Assembly: GCA_012841995.1 (NCBI GenBank)
Contig: DUTQ01000357.1
Span: 1 to 13,419, forward strand
DNA length: 13,419 bases
From: Thermoanaerobacterales bacterium
GTDB lineage: Bacteria > Bacillota > Thermosediminibacteria > Thermosediminibacterales > Tepidanaerobacteraceae
Reading direction: 5' to 3'
Part shown: in pieces, positions 1 to 7,241 of the stretch
Layout of the letters: each line of letters starts with the position of its first letter
Position numbering within the stretch: position 1 is the first letter of the stretch
The notes under the pieces: generated by a model
What the model was told of the DNA's origin: nothing
The model's input: the letters and a program-made list of their open reading frames with translations, nothing else
Database searches by the model: none
Program-made: the position numbers and the translations under genes

Positions 1-282
1 ATTAGCAGCATTTAATTTTTTATACAAAGCTTCTACTTCCCAAATATCTTTAAACATTACCTTCCCTATTGCACCCAAAAATTAAATGCTGCTAATAAAG
101 AACTAAATTTATACAAAGAACGGCTAAAAAAGATAAAAGGGGAATATATCGCTCTAGATAAAATTATTGGAGAAAGTAGCCGTTCTTTGTATAAATTTAG
201 TTCTTTATTAGCAGCATTTAATTTTTTATACAAAGCTTCTACTTCCCAAATATCTTTAAACATTACCTTCCCTATTGCACCC
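1..282. repeat. Fold-back: 76-bp direct repeat plus 50-bp inverted repeat
   Basis: Positions 1-76 are repeated exactly at 207-282 in the same orientation. Positions 77-126 and 177-226 are perfect 50-bp inverted repeats around a 50-bp spacer (127-176). All copies come from one coding stretch of the PAS regulator that starts at 629. Read on the minus strand, the gene runs correctly to 177, then jumps to its own opposite strand (176 back to 77), then jumps again to a second forward copy (76 to 1) that leaves the window. This forward-inverted-forward order is typical of template switching, either in the cell or during DNA amplification or assembly. Confidence 0.95.
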
Positions 283-629
283 TGGATTTTGTTATTTTCA
301 ATTATCGGTATTCTTGTAGTCACTGCATCATGCCCATTTATCCTTTGAATTTCATCTATTTCCTCTTTACCCGTTTTTGTTACTATGTGTAATCGAGTAT
401 TTTCTATAACTTCTGTCACATGTTTTCCTACTGCGTCTTCTGGTTTTATTCCCAAAAACTCTGCATAAGACCTATTCATCATCCTAACTAACCCATTAGT
501 GTCTACAATAACAATACACTCTAACACCTCTTCAAATAATATTTCTAATACCCTATTTTTAATTTTCAACTGTTCTAACTCTTCTACCAATTTATTTACT
601 CCTTCTTCTAATTTCATACTTCTCTCCAT
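66..629 (-). pseudogene. PAS-domain transcriptional regulator, 5' part only (likely sigma-54 activator), disrupted
   Basis: The first 151 residues (629 to 177) read as a normal protein: a charged N-terminal helix (residues 5-30, probably coiled coil), then a PAS sensor domain (about 28-125, with the typical segment IVIVDTNGLVRMMNRSYAEF), then a helical linker ending in LNLYKERL. After residue 151 the frame runs into antisense sequence of its own gene and stops at 66, so the last 36 residues are not real. The proper continuation is found inverted at 127-180 and reads into ALDKIIGESS, which resembles the start of the sigma-54-interacting AAA+ domain of PAS-containing activators; that assignment is inference because the AAA+ and DNA-binding domains are not in the window. 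The ATG at 617 (residue 5), with GGAGAG just upstream, is at least as good a start as 629. The gene is divergent from the liv operon across a 470-bp gap. Confidence 0.8.
79..180 (+). pseudogene. Inverted fragment of the PAS regulator gene (34 codons)
   Basis: This stretch reads without stops on the plus strand. It repeats the linker of the minus-strand regulator (KLNAANKELNLYKERL) and continues with KKIKGEYIALDKIIGESS, which is missing from the minus-strand copy. The first 48 bases duplicate the gene; bases 127-176 are the only copy of the continuation in this window. It has no start codon or ribosome binding site and is a displaced piece of the neighbouring gene, not a gene of its own. Confidence 0.85.
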
Positions 630-1101
630 TTAAGCGTATACCCCCTATTATATATTATAAGGATGTATAAAAATATGAAATGAGCTGATAAAAAACGGCT
701 CACTAATGGATCACTCTACCATTCTAAAACATTAATTTGCTATAAATGACTAGAAAATCACGGTTTAAAGTTTTTTCACAAAGCAAAGATATGTATTGTT
801 TTGCACAAAATTCTTAATTCTTAAATTTTATTTTAGTAAATTATCTTATAAAAGTCAAAGCTAAAGGAATAAAACTGTTAGTGTCAAATAATTAACCTGA
901 CGATATCATGCACGATTATTCATAACGTTTTATTTTATTAAATTATATCAATATTTTTTCAGAAATTAAATACATAACAATTTATTTTAAATTTCAATTC
1001 TCCAAATTGCTACTTTTTAGACAGTTTCGGAATAGATTTCAGTGTTTTAAGAAATAGGCTCATGTTTTATTCAAAAAAACTCATTTTTCCTGTTATGGTT
1101 A
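630..1101. other. AT-rich intergenic region without recognisable gene
   Basis: I see no open frame with a ribosome binding site on either strand and no RNA gene. The end near 640-660 has TATAAT-like boxes on the minus strand (647-652 and 654-659) that could serve the PAS regulator, but neither has a convincing -35 box. I found no clear -24/-12 sigma-54 promoter (GG...GC spacing). Confidence 0.6.
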
Positions 1102-1130
1102 GTGACTTTTCCCGAGTTTTAGATTATAAT
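1102..1130 (+). promoter_or_regulatory. A-type promoter of the liv operon
   Basis: GTGACT (1102-1107, 4 of 6 match to TTGACA) lies 17 bp before a perfect TATAAT (1125-1130). Transcription would start near 1137, about 25 bases before the riboswitch, which fits a promoter for the whole leader and operon. Confidence 0.7.
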
Positions 1131-1159
1131 ATTAGTTAAATTTATTATTTTATTTTTTT

Positions 1160-1271
1160 GAAGTGGGAGTGTACCTAGGGTTCCGGCTTTAATGTGACTG
1201 GTCCGAGCGGTACAGCAAGTTTTTAGCTTGTACACCGTGAGTATAAAAGACTCCAGCGGCAGGTTCCACTC
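1160..1271 (+). ncRNA. ykkC-class riboswitch aptamer, probably subtype 2a (ppGpp)
   Basis: The ykkC core elements are present in order: CTAGGGTTCCG at 1175-1185, CTGGTCCGAG at 1198-1207, ACACCG at 1232-1237 and ATAAAAG at 1243-1249. P1 pairs 1162-1168 with 1264-1270. A side hairpin pairs GTACA (1210-1214) with TGTAC (1229-1233). P3 pairs CCG and GAGT (1235-1237, 1239-1242) with ACTC and CGG (1250-1253, 1257-1259). The class includes guanidine-I, ppGpp (2a) and PRPP (2b) sensors. Subtype 2a is known in front of branched-chain amino acid biosynthesis and transport genes, and a complete liv operon follows. The GGCAGG tail also differs from the GGGAGA-like tail I expect of guanidine-I. The class is near certain; the ligand is inference. 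Confidence 0.85.
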
Positions 1272-1304
1272 ATGATTTGTCATGGGGAAAACTGCCGCTT
1301 TTCT
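1255..1304 (+). terminator. Riboswitch-controlled intrinsic terminator
   Basis: AGCGGCAG (1255-1262) pairs with CTGCCGCT (1292-1299), followed by a short T tract. An inner helix CATGA/TCATG (1271-1275/1280-1284) and TTCC/GGAA pairs extend it. The left arm includes the 3' strand of aptamer helix P3 and the hairpin also takes up the 3' strand of P1, so aptamer and terminator exclude each other. Ligand binding should therefore stop termination and switch the operon on. Confidence 0.8.
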
Positions 1305-1308
1305 ATTC

Positions 1309-1344
1309 GGAGGTGATATTATAAAAATACTAATTGTGTTTTAA
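1309..1344 (+). other. Possible leader mini-ORF with strong SD and Ile/Leu/Val codons
   Basis: GGAGGTGAT (1309-1317) is a full-strength Shine-Dalgarno sequence placed 75 bases before the livJ start. The codons that follow are ATT ATA AAA ATA CTA ATT GTG TTT TAA, i.e. I-I-K-I-L-I-V-F-stop. No ATG, GTG or TTG lies at the right distance; ATT (1318) or ATA (1321) would have to initiate. AT-rich DNA favours such codons by chance, so this is only a candidate; the strong SD is the part that needs explaining. Confidence 0.3.
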
Positions 1345-1389
1345 AAACAATACATTATCTTAAAAACAATTAATAAGGAGGATAATTGT
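1331..1389 (+). promoter_or_regulatory. Alternative AT-rich hairpins around the livJ ribosome binding site
   Basis: ACAATTA (1366-1372) can pair perfectly with TAATTGT at 1383-1389, placing the SD in a 10-base loop and the first two bases of the GTG start codon in the stem. It can pair equally with an identical TAATTGT at 1331-1337, inside the Ile/Leu/Val mini-ORF. The two pairings exclude each other. The helices are weak (7 bp, mostly A-T), so the regulatory reading is inference. Confidence 0.35.
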
Positions 1390-2542
1390 GTCATATTCTA
1401 AAAAAATCTTGGTTTTTTTCATGATAGCTACTATGGCGGTGCTTACACTAGCTGGTTGTGGTGGTGGCGGTGCTTCTAATGATGATTCTCAGTCAGCTAG
1501 TGGTGATGTTATTAAAATAGGTACTCTTGGCCCATTAACTGGTAATGTTGCAACTTATGGTATAAGCGTTAAAAATGGTGTTGAAATCGCTGTTGACGAG
1601 TTTAATGCTGATGGAGGTATTGATGGAAAGGAAATCAAGCTCTTTTCCGAAGACACTCGCGGAGATCAAACTGAAGCCGCAAGTACAGCAAACAAACTCA
1701 TCCAGCAAGATAATGTCTTAGCTATTGTAGGCGGTGTCATAAGCTCCGAAACAATGACTGCAGGCCCAATAAGCAATGATGCCAAAGTTGTAATGATCTC
1801 CCCTTCTTCTACAGCAACTGGAGTGCCTGAAATAGGTGATTATGTCTTTAGAAACTGTCTTTCTGACGAAGTACAGGCTATACAGCTTGCCGAATACGCA
1901 GCAAATGAAATGGGAATTAAAAAATTTGCTATAATATATCACAATAATGATTATGGCCTCTCTTTGAAAGATGCCTTTGAAGAAAAGGCAAAAGAATTGG
2001 CTGAAGTAACAAATGTTGAAGCATATAATGAGGGAGAAAGTGATTTTAGAGCACAGCTTACAAAGATTAAAAATTATGAACCTGATGCTCTTTATATTGC
2101 TGGATATTACACTGAAGCAGCAAAAATTGCTCAACAAGCAAGAGAGCAAGGGCTTGATGTACAAATTCTAGGAGCAGATGGTTTTTATTCACCAAAGCTT
2201 ATCGAGTTAGGTGGAGATGCTGTAGAAAATGTCATATTTACGGCTGGCTTCTTTACAGACGATCCAGCTGAAAATGTTCAAAGTTTTGTTTCAGCATATA
2301 AAGACAAATTCGGCAGTGAACCTGACATGTTTGCAGCACAAGCTTATGATGCAGCAAAAATACTGCTTACTGCAATTAAAAATTCAGGCGGAGAAGGCGG
2401 AGAAAAACTTCAGTCTGAGATGGCAAAAATTAAAGACTTCCCCGGCATAACGGGAAAAACATCGTTTACTTCAACTGGAGATGCTCTTAAAGATATAATC
2501 AAGCTTAAGGTAGAAAACGGTAAATTTGTTAAAGTTAAATAG
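1388..2542 (+). CDS. livJ: Branched-chain amino acid ABC transporter substrate-binding lipoprotein
   Basis: This is the extracellular receptor of a branched-chain amino acid (Liv/HAAT family) importer. The N terminus is a lipoprotein signal: KK, a hydrophobic stretch (residues 7-20) and lipobox LAGC with the lipid-bearing Cys at residue 24, followed by a Gly/Ser/Asp-rich linker. The mature part is a type I periplasmic-binding fold (Peripla_BP_6), with the typical opening IKIGTLGPLTGNVATYGIS and two lobes up to residue 384, a normal family length. The GTG start at 1388 is supported by AAGGAGG at 1375-1381. It is the first gene of the operon, with livH 72 bp downstream. The exact ligand within the family (Leu, Ile, Val or another amino acid) cannot be told from the sequence. 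Confidence 0.93.
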   Translation: MSYSKKILVFFMIATMAVLTLAGCGGGGASNDDSQSASGDVIKIGTLGPLTGNVATYGISVKNGVEIAVDEFNADGGIDGKEIKLFSEDTRGDQTEAASTANKLIQQDNVLAIVGGVISSETMTAGPISNDAKVVMISPSSTATGVPEIGDYVFRNCLSDEVQAIQLAEYAANEMGIKKFAIIYHNNDYGLSLKDAFEEKAKELAEVTNVEAYNEGESDFRAQLTKIKNYEPDALYIAGYYTEAAKIAQQAREQGLDVQILGADGFYSPKLIELGGDAVENVIFTAGFFTDDPAENVQSFVSAYKDKFGSEPDMFAAQAYDAAKILLTAIKNSGGEGGEKLQSEMAKIKDFPGITGKTSFTSTGDALKDIIKLKVENGKFVKVK

Positions 2543-2559
2543 CTTTAAAAATTTTATCG

Positions 2560-2585
2560 GTCAATGGGCAAAATTGCCCATTGAC
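2560..2585 (+). repeat. Strong hairpin between livJ and livH
   Basis: GTCAATGGGCA (2560-2570) pairs perfectly with TGCCCATTGAC (2575-2585) around a 4-base loop. No T tract follows (only TTT before GCC), so it is unlikely to be a full terminator. A hairpin here would protect the livJ 3' end and let the binding protein be made in excess over the membrane parts, as is common in such operons. Confidence 0.7.
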
Positions 2586-2614
2586 TTTGCCATGTGGAAA
2601 GGAATTGAGCATAA

Positions 2615-3487
2615 ATGTTTTTTGAACAAATTATAAACGGATTGGCGCTTGGTAGCACATATTCGCTTATTGCACTGGGTTATACAATGGTTTATGGTAT
2701 ACTTGAATTGATTAACTTTGCACACAGTGAGATATATATGACCGGCGCTTTTATAGGGTTAACTATGGTTACAGTATACAAAGTGCCTTTTCCGATTGCA
2801 CTTTTAATAAGCATGGCAGGCTCATGCATTTTGGGGGTGTGCATTGAAAAGGCCGCATATAAACCATTGAGAAAGGCCAATAGAATTGCCCCTCTCATCA
2901 GTGCTATCGGCGTATCGATTTTTTTACAAAATCTGGCCCTTATCATCGCAGGCCCACAGGCCAGAGCTTTCCCAAAAAATTTTAAAGTTACAACTATACA
3001 AGTAGGCTCGCTTTTCAAGATCTCCTCAATACAGCTTTTAATTTTATTGGTTTCTATAGTTCTCATGATCGGGCTTCATTTTCTTATCAATAAGACAAAG
3101 ATCGGGCAGGCTATAAGGGCTACAGCTCAAGATAAGGAAACTGCACAACTTATGGGAATTAAAATTGACAGGATAATATCTCTCACGTTTGCCATCGGTT
3201 CTGCCCTAGGTGGTGCTGCTGGAGTGCTTGTAGGGGTTTATTTTAATTCTGTAGACCCTATGATGGGATTTTTTCCAGGCTTAAAGGGGTTTGTTGCTGC
3301 CGTGCTTGGCGGGATAGGCAATATACCTGGTGCTATGGTCGGTGGATTGATACTTGGCCTTGTTGAGGTTATTGGTGCGGTTTACATGTCTCAATATAAA
3401 GATGCCATTGCATTTGCCGTGTTGATAATAATCTTGCTGTTAAAGCCAACTGGCTTATTAGGCCAAAAGGTACAAGAGAAAGTGTAG
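2615..3487 (+). CDS. livH: Branched-chain amino acid ABC transporter permease LivH
   Basis: This is one of the two membrane subunits that form the import channel in the cytoplasmic membrane. The start FFEQIINGLALGSTYSLIALGYTMVYGILELINFAHSE is the LivH family signature, and the 290 residues are dominated by about eight hydrophobic segments. The cytoplasmic coupling loop is seen as KIGQAIRATAQDKETAQLMGI (about residues 163-183), which contacts the ATPase. ATG at 2615 is preceded by GGAAAGGA at 2596-2603. The stop is 10 bp before the livM start, so the two are translated together. No unusual features. Confidence 0.93.
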   Translation: MFFEQIINGLALGSTYSLIALGYTMVYGILELINFAHSEIYMTGAFIGLTMVTVYKVPFPIALLISMAGSCILGVCIEKAAYKPLRKANRIAPLISAIGVSIFLQNLALIIAGPQARAFPKNFKVTTIQVGSLFKISSIQLLILLVSIVLMIGLHFLINKTKIGQAIRATAQDKETAQLMGIKIDRIISLTFAIGSALGGAAGVLVGVYFNSVDPMMGFFPGLKGFVAAVLGGIGNIPGAMVGGLILGLVEVIGAVYMSQYKDAIAFAVLIIILLLKPTGLLGQKVQEKV

Positions 3488-3497
3488 GTGAATCAAA

Positions 3498-4382
3498 TTG
3501 AATGCATACTATCTTCAAATATTAACCGTAATAGGAATCAACATAATATTGGCGGCAAGTTTAAATTTAATCTCCGGCTATACGGGTCAGCTCTCTTTAG
3601 GCCATGCAACCTTTATGGGCATCGGTGCTTATTCCGCAACACTCATCTCTATACATCTTGGGCTGCCGTTCATCATTTCCCTAATTATTGGAGGTGTGGT
3701 TGCAGCCATATTTGGTTTTATTATAGGCGTACCAACCTTAAGGCTTAAAGGAGACTATCTTGCTATTGCCACACTCGGCTTTGGAGAGATTATGAAAAAT
3801 ATTAATCTCAATCTAAAGATTACAGGTGGACCTATGGGATTACGTGGAATTCCACAAGCAACAAACATATATATTGTAATAGCAGCTGTTGTATTGACAA
3901 TTTTTGCGATAAACAGGATAATAAATTCAAGGGTAGGTAAATCGTTTATTGCAATACGTGAAGATGAACTAGCCGCTGAGGCAATGGGAATTAATACAAC
4001 ACATTACAAGATTCTTTCATTTGTAATTGGAGCTTTTTTCGCCGGTATTGCCGGTGGTCTTTACGCATTCTTTTTCAGGTATATTCATCCTAGCAATTTT
4101 GGATTTATGAAATCAATTGAGATTTTATGTATGGTTGTACTAGGGGGAATGGGAAATACTTATGGCGCTGTACTTGGAGCTATTATCATAACAGTACTCC
4201 CTGAGTTCTTGCGGACAGTATCACCAGTTATATCTCAATACCGTATGGTGTTTTACGGATTGCTGCTCGTTATAATGATGATTGTAAGGCCTCAAGGTAT
4301 ATTAAGCCAGGATTTCGATTTCACTTTGTTTAATCATGGATTGCTTGGGTATAAGAAAAAGAAAGGAGGACAAATACAGTGA
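3498..4382 (+). CDS. livM: Branched-chain amino acid ABC transporter permease LivM
   Basis: This is the second membrane subunit, pairing with LivH. Family features include ISGYTGQLSLGHATFMGIGAYSATL near residues 25-49, LRLKGDYLAIATLGFGEI near 82-99 and the coupling loop SRVGKSFIAIREDELAAEAMGI near 145-166. It has 294 residues, the short bacterial LivM length without the long N-terminal extension of proteobacterial forms. The start is TTG at 3498 with AGGTGA at 3486-3491; no ATG in this frame gives a complete protein. The stop overlaps the livG GTG start (GTGA, 4379-4382), which implies translational coupling. Confidence 0.92.
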   Translation: MNAYYLQILTVIGINIILAASLNLISGYTGQLSLGHATFMGIGAYSATLISIHLGLPFIISLIIGGVVAAIFGFIIGVPTLRLKGDYLAIATLGFGEIMKNINLNLKITGGPMGLRGIPQATNIYIVIAAVVLTIFAINRIINSRVGKSFIAIREDELAAEAMGINTTHYKILSFVIGAFFAGIAGGLYAFFFRYIHPSNFGFMKSIEILCMVVLGGMGNTYGAVLGAIIITVLPEFLRTVSPVISQYRMVFYGLLLVIMMIVRPQGILSQDFDFTLFNHGLLGYKKKKGGQIQ

Positions 4383-5161
4383 CAACAGCAACAAATCTCT
4401 TGGAAGGCCAAAGCCTTTCAATGGTATTTGGAGGGCTTTCAGCCCTTGATTCCGTAGATATAAATATTAAAAAAGGGGAGGTTTTAAGTCTTATAGGCCC
4501 CAATGGAGCGGGAAAAACCACCTTATTCAATCTACTTACCGGAGTTTATTCTCCAACTCGTGGTAAGATCCGATTCAAACAACGTGAACTGCGAAATATG
4601 AAGCCATATGACATAACAAAAATGGGAATTGCCCGCACCTTTCAAAACATCAGGCTATTTGGCAATATGACCGTGCTTGACAATGTCACCATTGGACAGC
4701 ATTGCAGGACTAAAACCGGTATATTTGGAGCCATATTTAAAACCCCTAGTGTAAGAACTGAAGAAAAAAAGACAAGAGAAAAAGCTATGGAAGTTTTAAA
4801 ATTAGTTGAGCTTGACGATGTTTGGGATGAAAAGGCAAAAAACCTGCCTTATGGAAAACAGCGGCGCTTGGAAATGGCAAGAGCTCTAGCCACAGACCCT
4901 GAACTTATATTGCTAGACGAGCCAGCTGCAGGCATGAATCCTCAAGAAACAAATGAATTGATAGGCTTAATCGATAAGCTCAATGACATGGGAAAAACCG
5001 TGCTTTTAATTGAACATGATATGAAACTAGTTATGGATATATCTCAAAGGATTATGGTTCTTGATTATGGCAAAAAGATCGCAGATGGAACACCTGAAGA
5101 AGTTAGAAATGATGAAAAGGTCATAAAGGCTTACCTGGGTGATACACATAAGGGGGAGTAA
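4379..5161 (+). CDS. livG: Branched-chain amino acid ABC transporter ATP-binding protein LivG
   Basis: This is one of two cytoplasmic ATPases that drive import. Walker A is GPNGAGKTT at residues 40-48. The signature motif is PYGKQRRLE near 157-165, the form usual for LivG instead of LSGGQ. Walker B is LILLDE at 176-181, and the switch His is His213 (IEHDM). The length of 260 residues is normal. The start is GTG at 4379, overlapping the livM stop, with a strong AAGGAGGA at 4363-4370. It ends 6 bp before livF. Confidence 0.94.
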   Translation: MTTATNLLEGQSLSMVFGGLSALDSVDINIKKGEVLSLIGPNGAGKTTLFNLLTGVYSPTRGKIRFKQRELRNMKPYDITKMGIARTFQNIRLFGNMTVLDNVTIGQHCRTKTGIFGAIFKTPSVRTEEKKTREKAMEVLKLVELDDVWDEKAKNLPYGKQRRLEMARALATDPELILLDEPAAGMNPQETNELIGLIDKLNDMGKTVLLIEHDMKLVMDISQRIMVLDYGKKIADGTPEEVRNDEKVIKAYLGDTHKGE

Positions 5162-5167
5162 AATAAA

Positions 5168-5875
5168 ATGCTCGTCTTAGAAAACATCGTAACACATTAC
5201 GGCAATATCCAGGCTCTTAAAGGCATTTCCTTAAAAATAAACAAAGGTGAAATAGTTACTATCATAGGGGCTAACGGAGCAGGAAAAACTACCACACTAA
5301 AAACTATTTGCAGCCTTGTTAAACCTACATCTGGGAAGATATTTTTTGAAGGAAATGATATTACATCAAAACACACATCTGATATAGTTGAAGCGGGAAT
5401 TGCATTAGTCCCTGAAGGGCGAAGGGTATTTCCCAAGATGACCGTTATGGAAAATCTATCTCTTGGAGCATATCTTAATAATGATCGAAATAAGATAAAA
5501 AATGACCTTGAAAAGGTTTTTGACCTTTTTCCAGTTTTAAAAAATAGACTAAAACAGGTATCTGGAACGCTTTCTGGCGGAGAACAGCAGATGCTGGCAA
5601 TGGGCAGAGCCTTAATGGCAAGACCAAAGCTGCTGCTTTTAGATGAACCATCTATGGGCCTTGCACCTAAAATAGTCTCAAACATATTTGACATCATACA
5701 GCAGATCAATTCTGAAGGCACAACAATCCTGCTTGTAGAGCAAAATGCCCAAATGGCCTTGTCAATAGCAAATAAAGGATATGTCATGGAAACAGGAAGG
5801 TTCATTTTAGAAGATTCTGCCAACACGCTCCTTAACAATGAAGAAGTTAAAAAAGCTTATCTTGGAGAATCATAA
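5168..5875 (+). CDS. livF: Branched-chain amino acid ABC transporter ATP-binding protein LivF
   Basis: This is the second ATPase, forming a heterodimer with LivG. Walker A is GANGAGKT at residues 34-41, the signature is LSGGEQQ at 135-141 and Walker B is LLLLDE at 155-160. The usual switch His is replaced by Gln192 in LLVEQNA, as is typical for LivF. It has 235 residues, a normal length. ATG 5168 follows GGGGGAG at 5152-5158. It is the last gene of the operon, closed by the terminator at 5876. Confidence 0.94.
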   Translation: MLVLENIVTHYGNIQALKGISLKINKGEIVTIIGANGAGKTTTLKTICSLVKPTSGKIFFEGNDITSKHTSDIVEAGIALVPEGRRVFPKMTVMENLSLGAYLNNDRNKIKNDLEKVFDLFPVLKNRLKQVSGTLSGGEQQMLAMGRALMARPKLLLLDEPSMGLAPKIVSNIFDIIQQINSEGTTILLVEQNAQMALSIANKGYVMETGRFILEDSANTLLNNEEVKKAYLGES

Positions 5876-5907
5876 AGGAATTGAACAAGAATTCAATTCC
5901 TTTTTTT
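5876..5907 (+). terminator. Terminator of the liv operon, shared with the convergent permease gene
   Basis: AGGAATTGAA (5876-5885) pairs with TTCAATTCCT (5892-5901), followed by a run of seven T. It begins at the base after the livF stop. In the other orientation the same stem follows the stop of the minus-strand permease by about 6 bp, with a short TTTA tail, so it may act on both strands. Confidence 0.9.
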
Positions 5908-5912
5908 ATTGC

Positions 5913-6809
5913 TTAATATCCTATTTCATTGAGTTTTGTGGATATCTTACTCTTTTCAGTTTGAGGTAACAACTCGCTCGCTATGACTCCAAAAAGAATC
6001 AATCCAAAACCGATTAACATTCTTAAGGTAAACACTTCATTCCACAGAAGAAACGAAAAAAAACCTGATGAAACTGATTCCATACACAAGAGTATAGCAG
6101 CATGGGTAGAATCTGTATGCTTTTGGGCAATATTTTGAACTGTAAATGCGCCAGCTGTACATACTACCGCTGCAAAAATAATAGCATATACCACGTCCTT
6201 TTCAATTAATTGCGGCATTGGCTCCATAAAGAGGCCTAATGCCAAAGAAAGGATACCCGTCAGCGCAGTTTGAATTATTGTTATATTTATGGGATCAGCT
6301 CTTTTAACAAAATGTTCGGTAAGCACAATTTGCATGGCAAAAAACAATGCACCTGCCAATGTCAATACATCCCCGAAATTTACGGTAAAACTCTCATCGA
6401 TGGATACCATTCCCAGGCCAATAAAGGTAATAATGGCACTCAAGATTTGCGTTATCTTTGGGAATTGACCGGTAAAAAAATAAGCTAGAAACGGAACCAA
6501 TACCACATAAATCCCTGTTATGAACCCACTCTTGGAAGGTGTCGTGTATTTAAGGCCAATTGTTTGAGTGATAAAACCTAAAAATATGACAAGCCCGACC
6601 CCTAATCCTCCTTTTAAATCGTTTTTTGTCATTTTTGTAAAATTCTTGTGGAAAATAACAATGAGTATCAAGAATGCAAGAATAAAACGTATGCCAAGAT
6701 ACATAAAAGGCGTTATCTTCGTCAATGCTTCTTTTGTTATTACAAAATTCAATCCCCAGACCAGCGCAACCAAGACTAGGGCACTGTCTGCCAAAATACT
6801 CCTCCTCAC
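5913..6809 (-). CDS. EamA/DMT family membrane transporter
   Basis: This belongs to the drug/metabolite transporter superfamily: 298 residues, about ten membrane helices, made of two EamA repeats. The first opens with SALVLVALVWGLNFVITKEAL (about residues 9-29), and the second half has the matching TLAGALFFAMQIVLTEHFVK (about 149-168). The C-terminal 20 residues are a polar tail. Substrates in the family range from amino acids to metabolites and cannot be assigned here. The GTG start at 6809 has GGAGGAG about 7 bp upstream. A second in-frame start, TTG at residue 6, has its own GAGGAGG inside the coding start. It has its own promoter (6843-6871) and converges on livF. Confidence 0.88.
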   Translation of the reverse strand: MRRSILADSALVLVALVWGLNFVITKEALTKITPFMYLGIRFILAFLILIVIFHKNFTKMTKNDLKGGLGVGLVIFLGFITQTIGLKYTTPSKSGFITGIYVVLVPFLAYFFTGQFPKITQILSAIITFIGLGMVSIDESFTVNFGDVLTLAGALFFAMQIVLTEHFVKRADPINITIIQTALTGILSLALGLFMEPMPQLIEKDVVYAIIFAAVVCTAGAFTVQNIAQKHTDSTHAAILLCMESVSSGFFSFLLWNEVFTLRMLIGFGLILFGVIASELLPQTEKSKISTKLNEIGY

Positions 6810-6842
6810 AAAAATCTCCTCCGATTACCACATGTTATTAAC

Positions 6843-6871
6843 ATTATATCAGTAATATAGATATAAGTCAC
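6843..6871 (-). promoter_or_regulatory. A-type promoter of the EamA permease gene
   Basis: On the minus strand, GTGACT (6871-6866) is followed by a 17-bp spacer and TATAAT (6848-6843), about 34 bp before the GTG start. The -35 and -10 hexamers and the spacing are the same as for the liv promoter at 1102-1130. Confidence 0.65.
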
Positions 6872-6902
6872 CAAAAGTAAAGGGGCATTCTTTTGTTGGC
6901 AT

Positions 6903-7241
6903 TTATAAAATTTCGACAAACCCTATTAAAATATCTATGACTTCTTCTACAATATCCTTTGGTGCTTTTTCATTAAAAGAAACATTTCTGGCATATATAT
7001 CTAAAGCCTTTATCTGTTCGCACATGATAACACCTGTTGTTTTAGTTCTTTCATTCAACTTTATATGCAAAGGAAAATTCCTATTTGCGTTAGTAATCGG
7101 GCATACGATAGCCATTTTTGTAAATTTATTATAAGTGTTATTGCTAACAACCAATGCAGGTCTTTTTCCTTTTTGCTCATGTCCTACTTGAGGATCAAAT
7201 TCTAAATATACTATATCGCCTTGTTCAGGTATATATGCCAT
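6903..7241 (-). CDS. mazF: MazF/PemK family endoribonuclease toxin
   Basis: This is the toxin of a type II toxin-antitoxin pair, which would cut mRNA at short sequence motifs in the cytoplasm when freed from its antitoxin. Family features are GDIVYLEFDPQVGHEQKGKRPALVVSNNTYN (residues 8-38, including the conserved GxxRPxVV segment), CPITNANRNFPLHI near 47-60 and the VIMCEQIKALDIYARN segment near 71-86. The length is 112 residues, normal for the family. The ATG at 7241 shares its A with the TAA stop of mazE, so toxin translation depends on the antitoxin. The cut site cannot be predicted. All family residues I can check are present, so it is probably active. Confidence 0.93.
   Translation of the reverse strand: MAYIPEQGDIVYLEFDPQVGHEQKGKRPALVVSNNTYNKFTKMAIVCPITNANRNFPLHIKLNERTKTTGVIMCEQIKALDIYARNVSFNEKAPKDIVEEVIDILIGFVEIL

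Noticed and set aside
77..226. Phase-variable invertible switch bounded by 50-bp inverted repeats
   Set aside because: Flipping the 127-176 spacer extends the reading frame by 17 codons, but it still runs into antisense sequence and stops, so neither orientation gives a full regulator; no recombinase gene is nearby.
630..1101. Sigma-54 (-24/-12) promoter for a target of the PAS regulator
   Set aside because: No GG...GC pair with correct spacing and flanking bases on either strand.
1718..2164. Long minus-strand reading frame inside livJ
   Set aside because: It is antisense to a clear gene, rich in Cys/Ile/Phe as expected from a shadow frame, and has no ribosome binding site. The same applies to the antisense frames in livH, livF, the SEDS gene and ligD.
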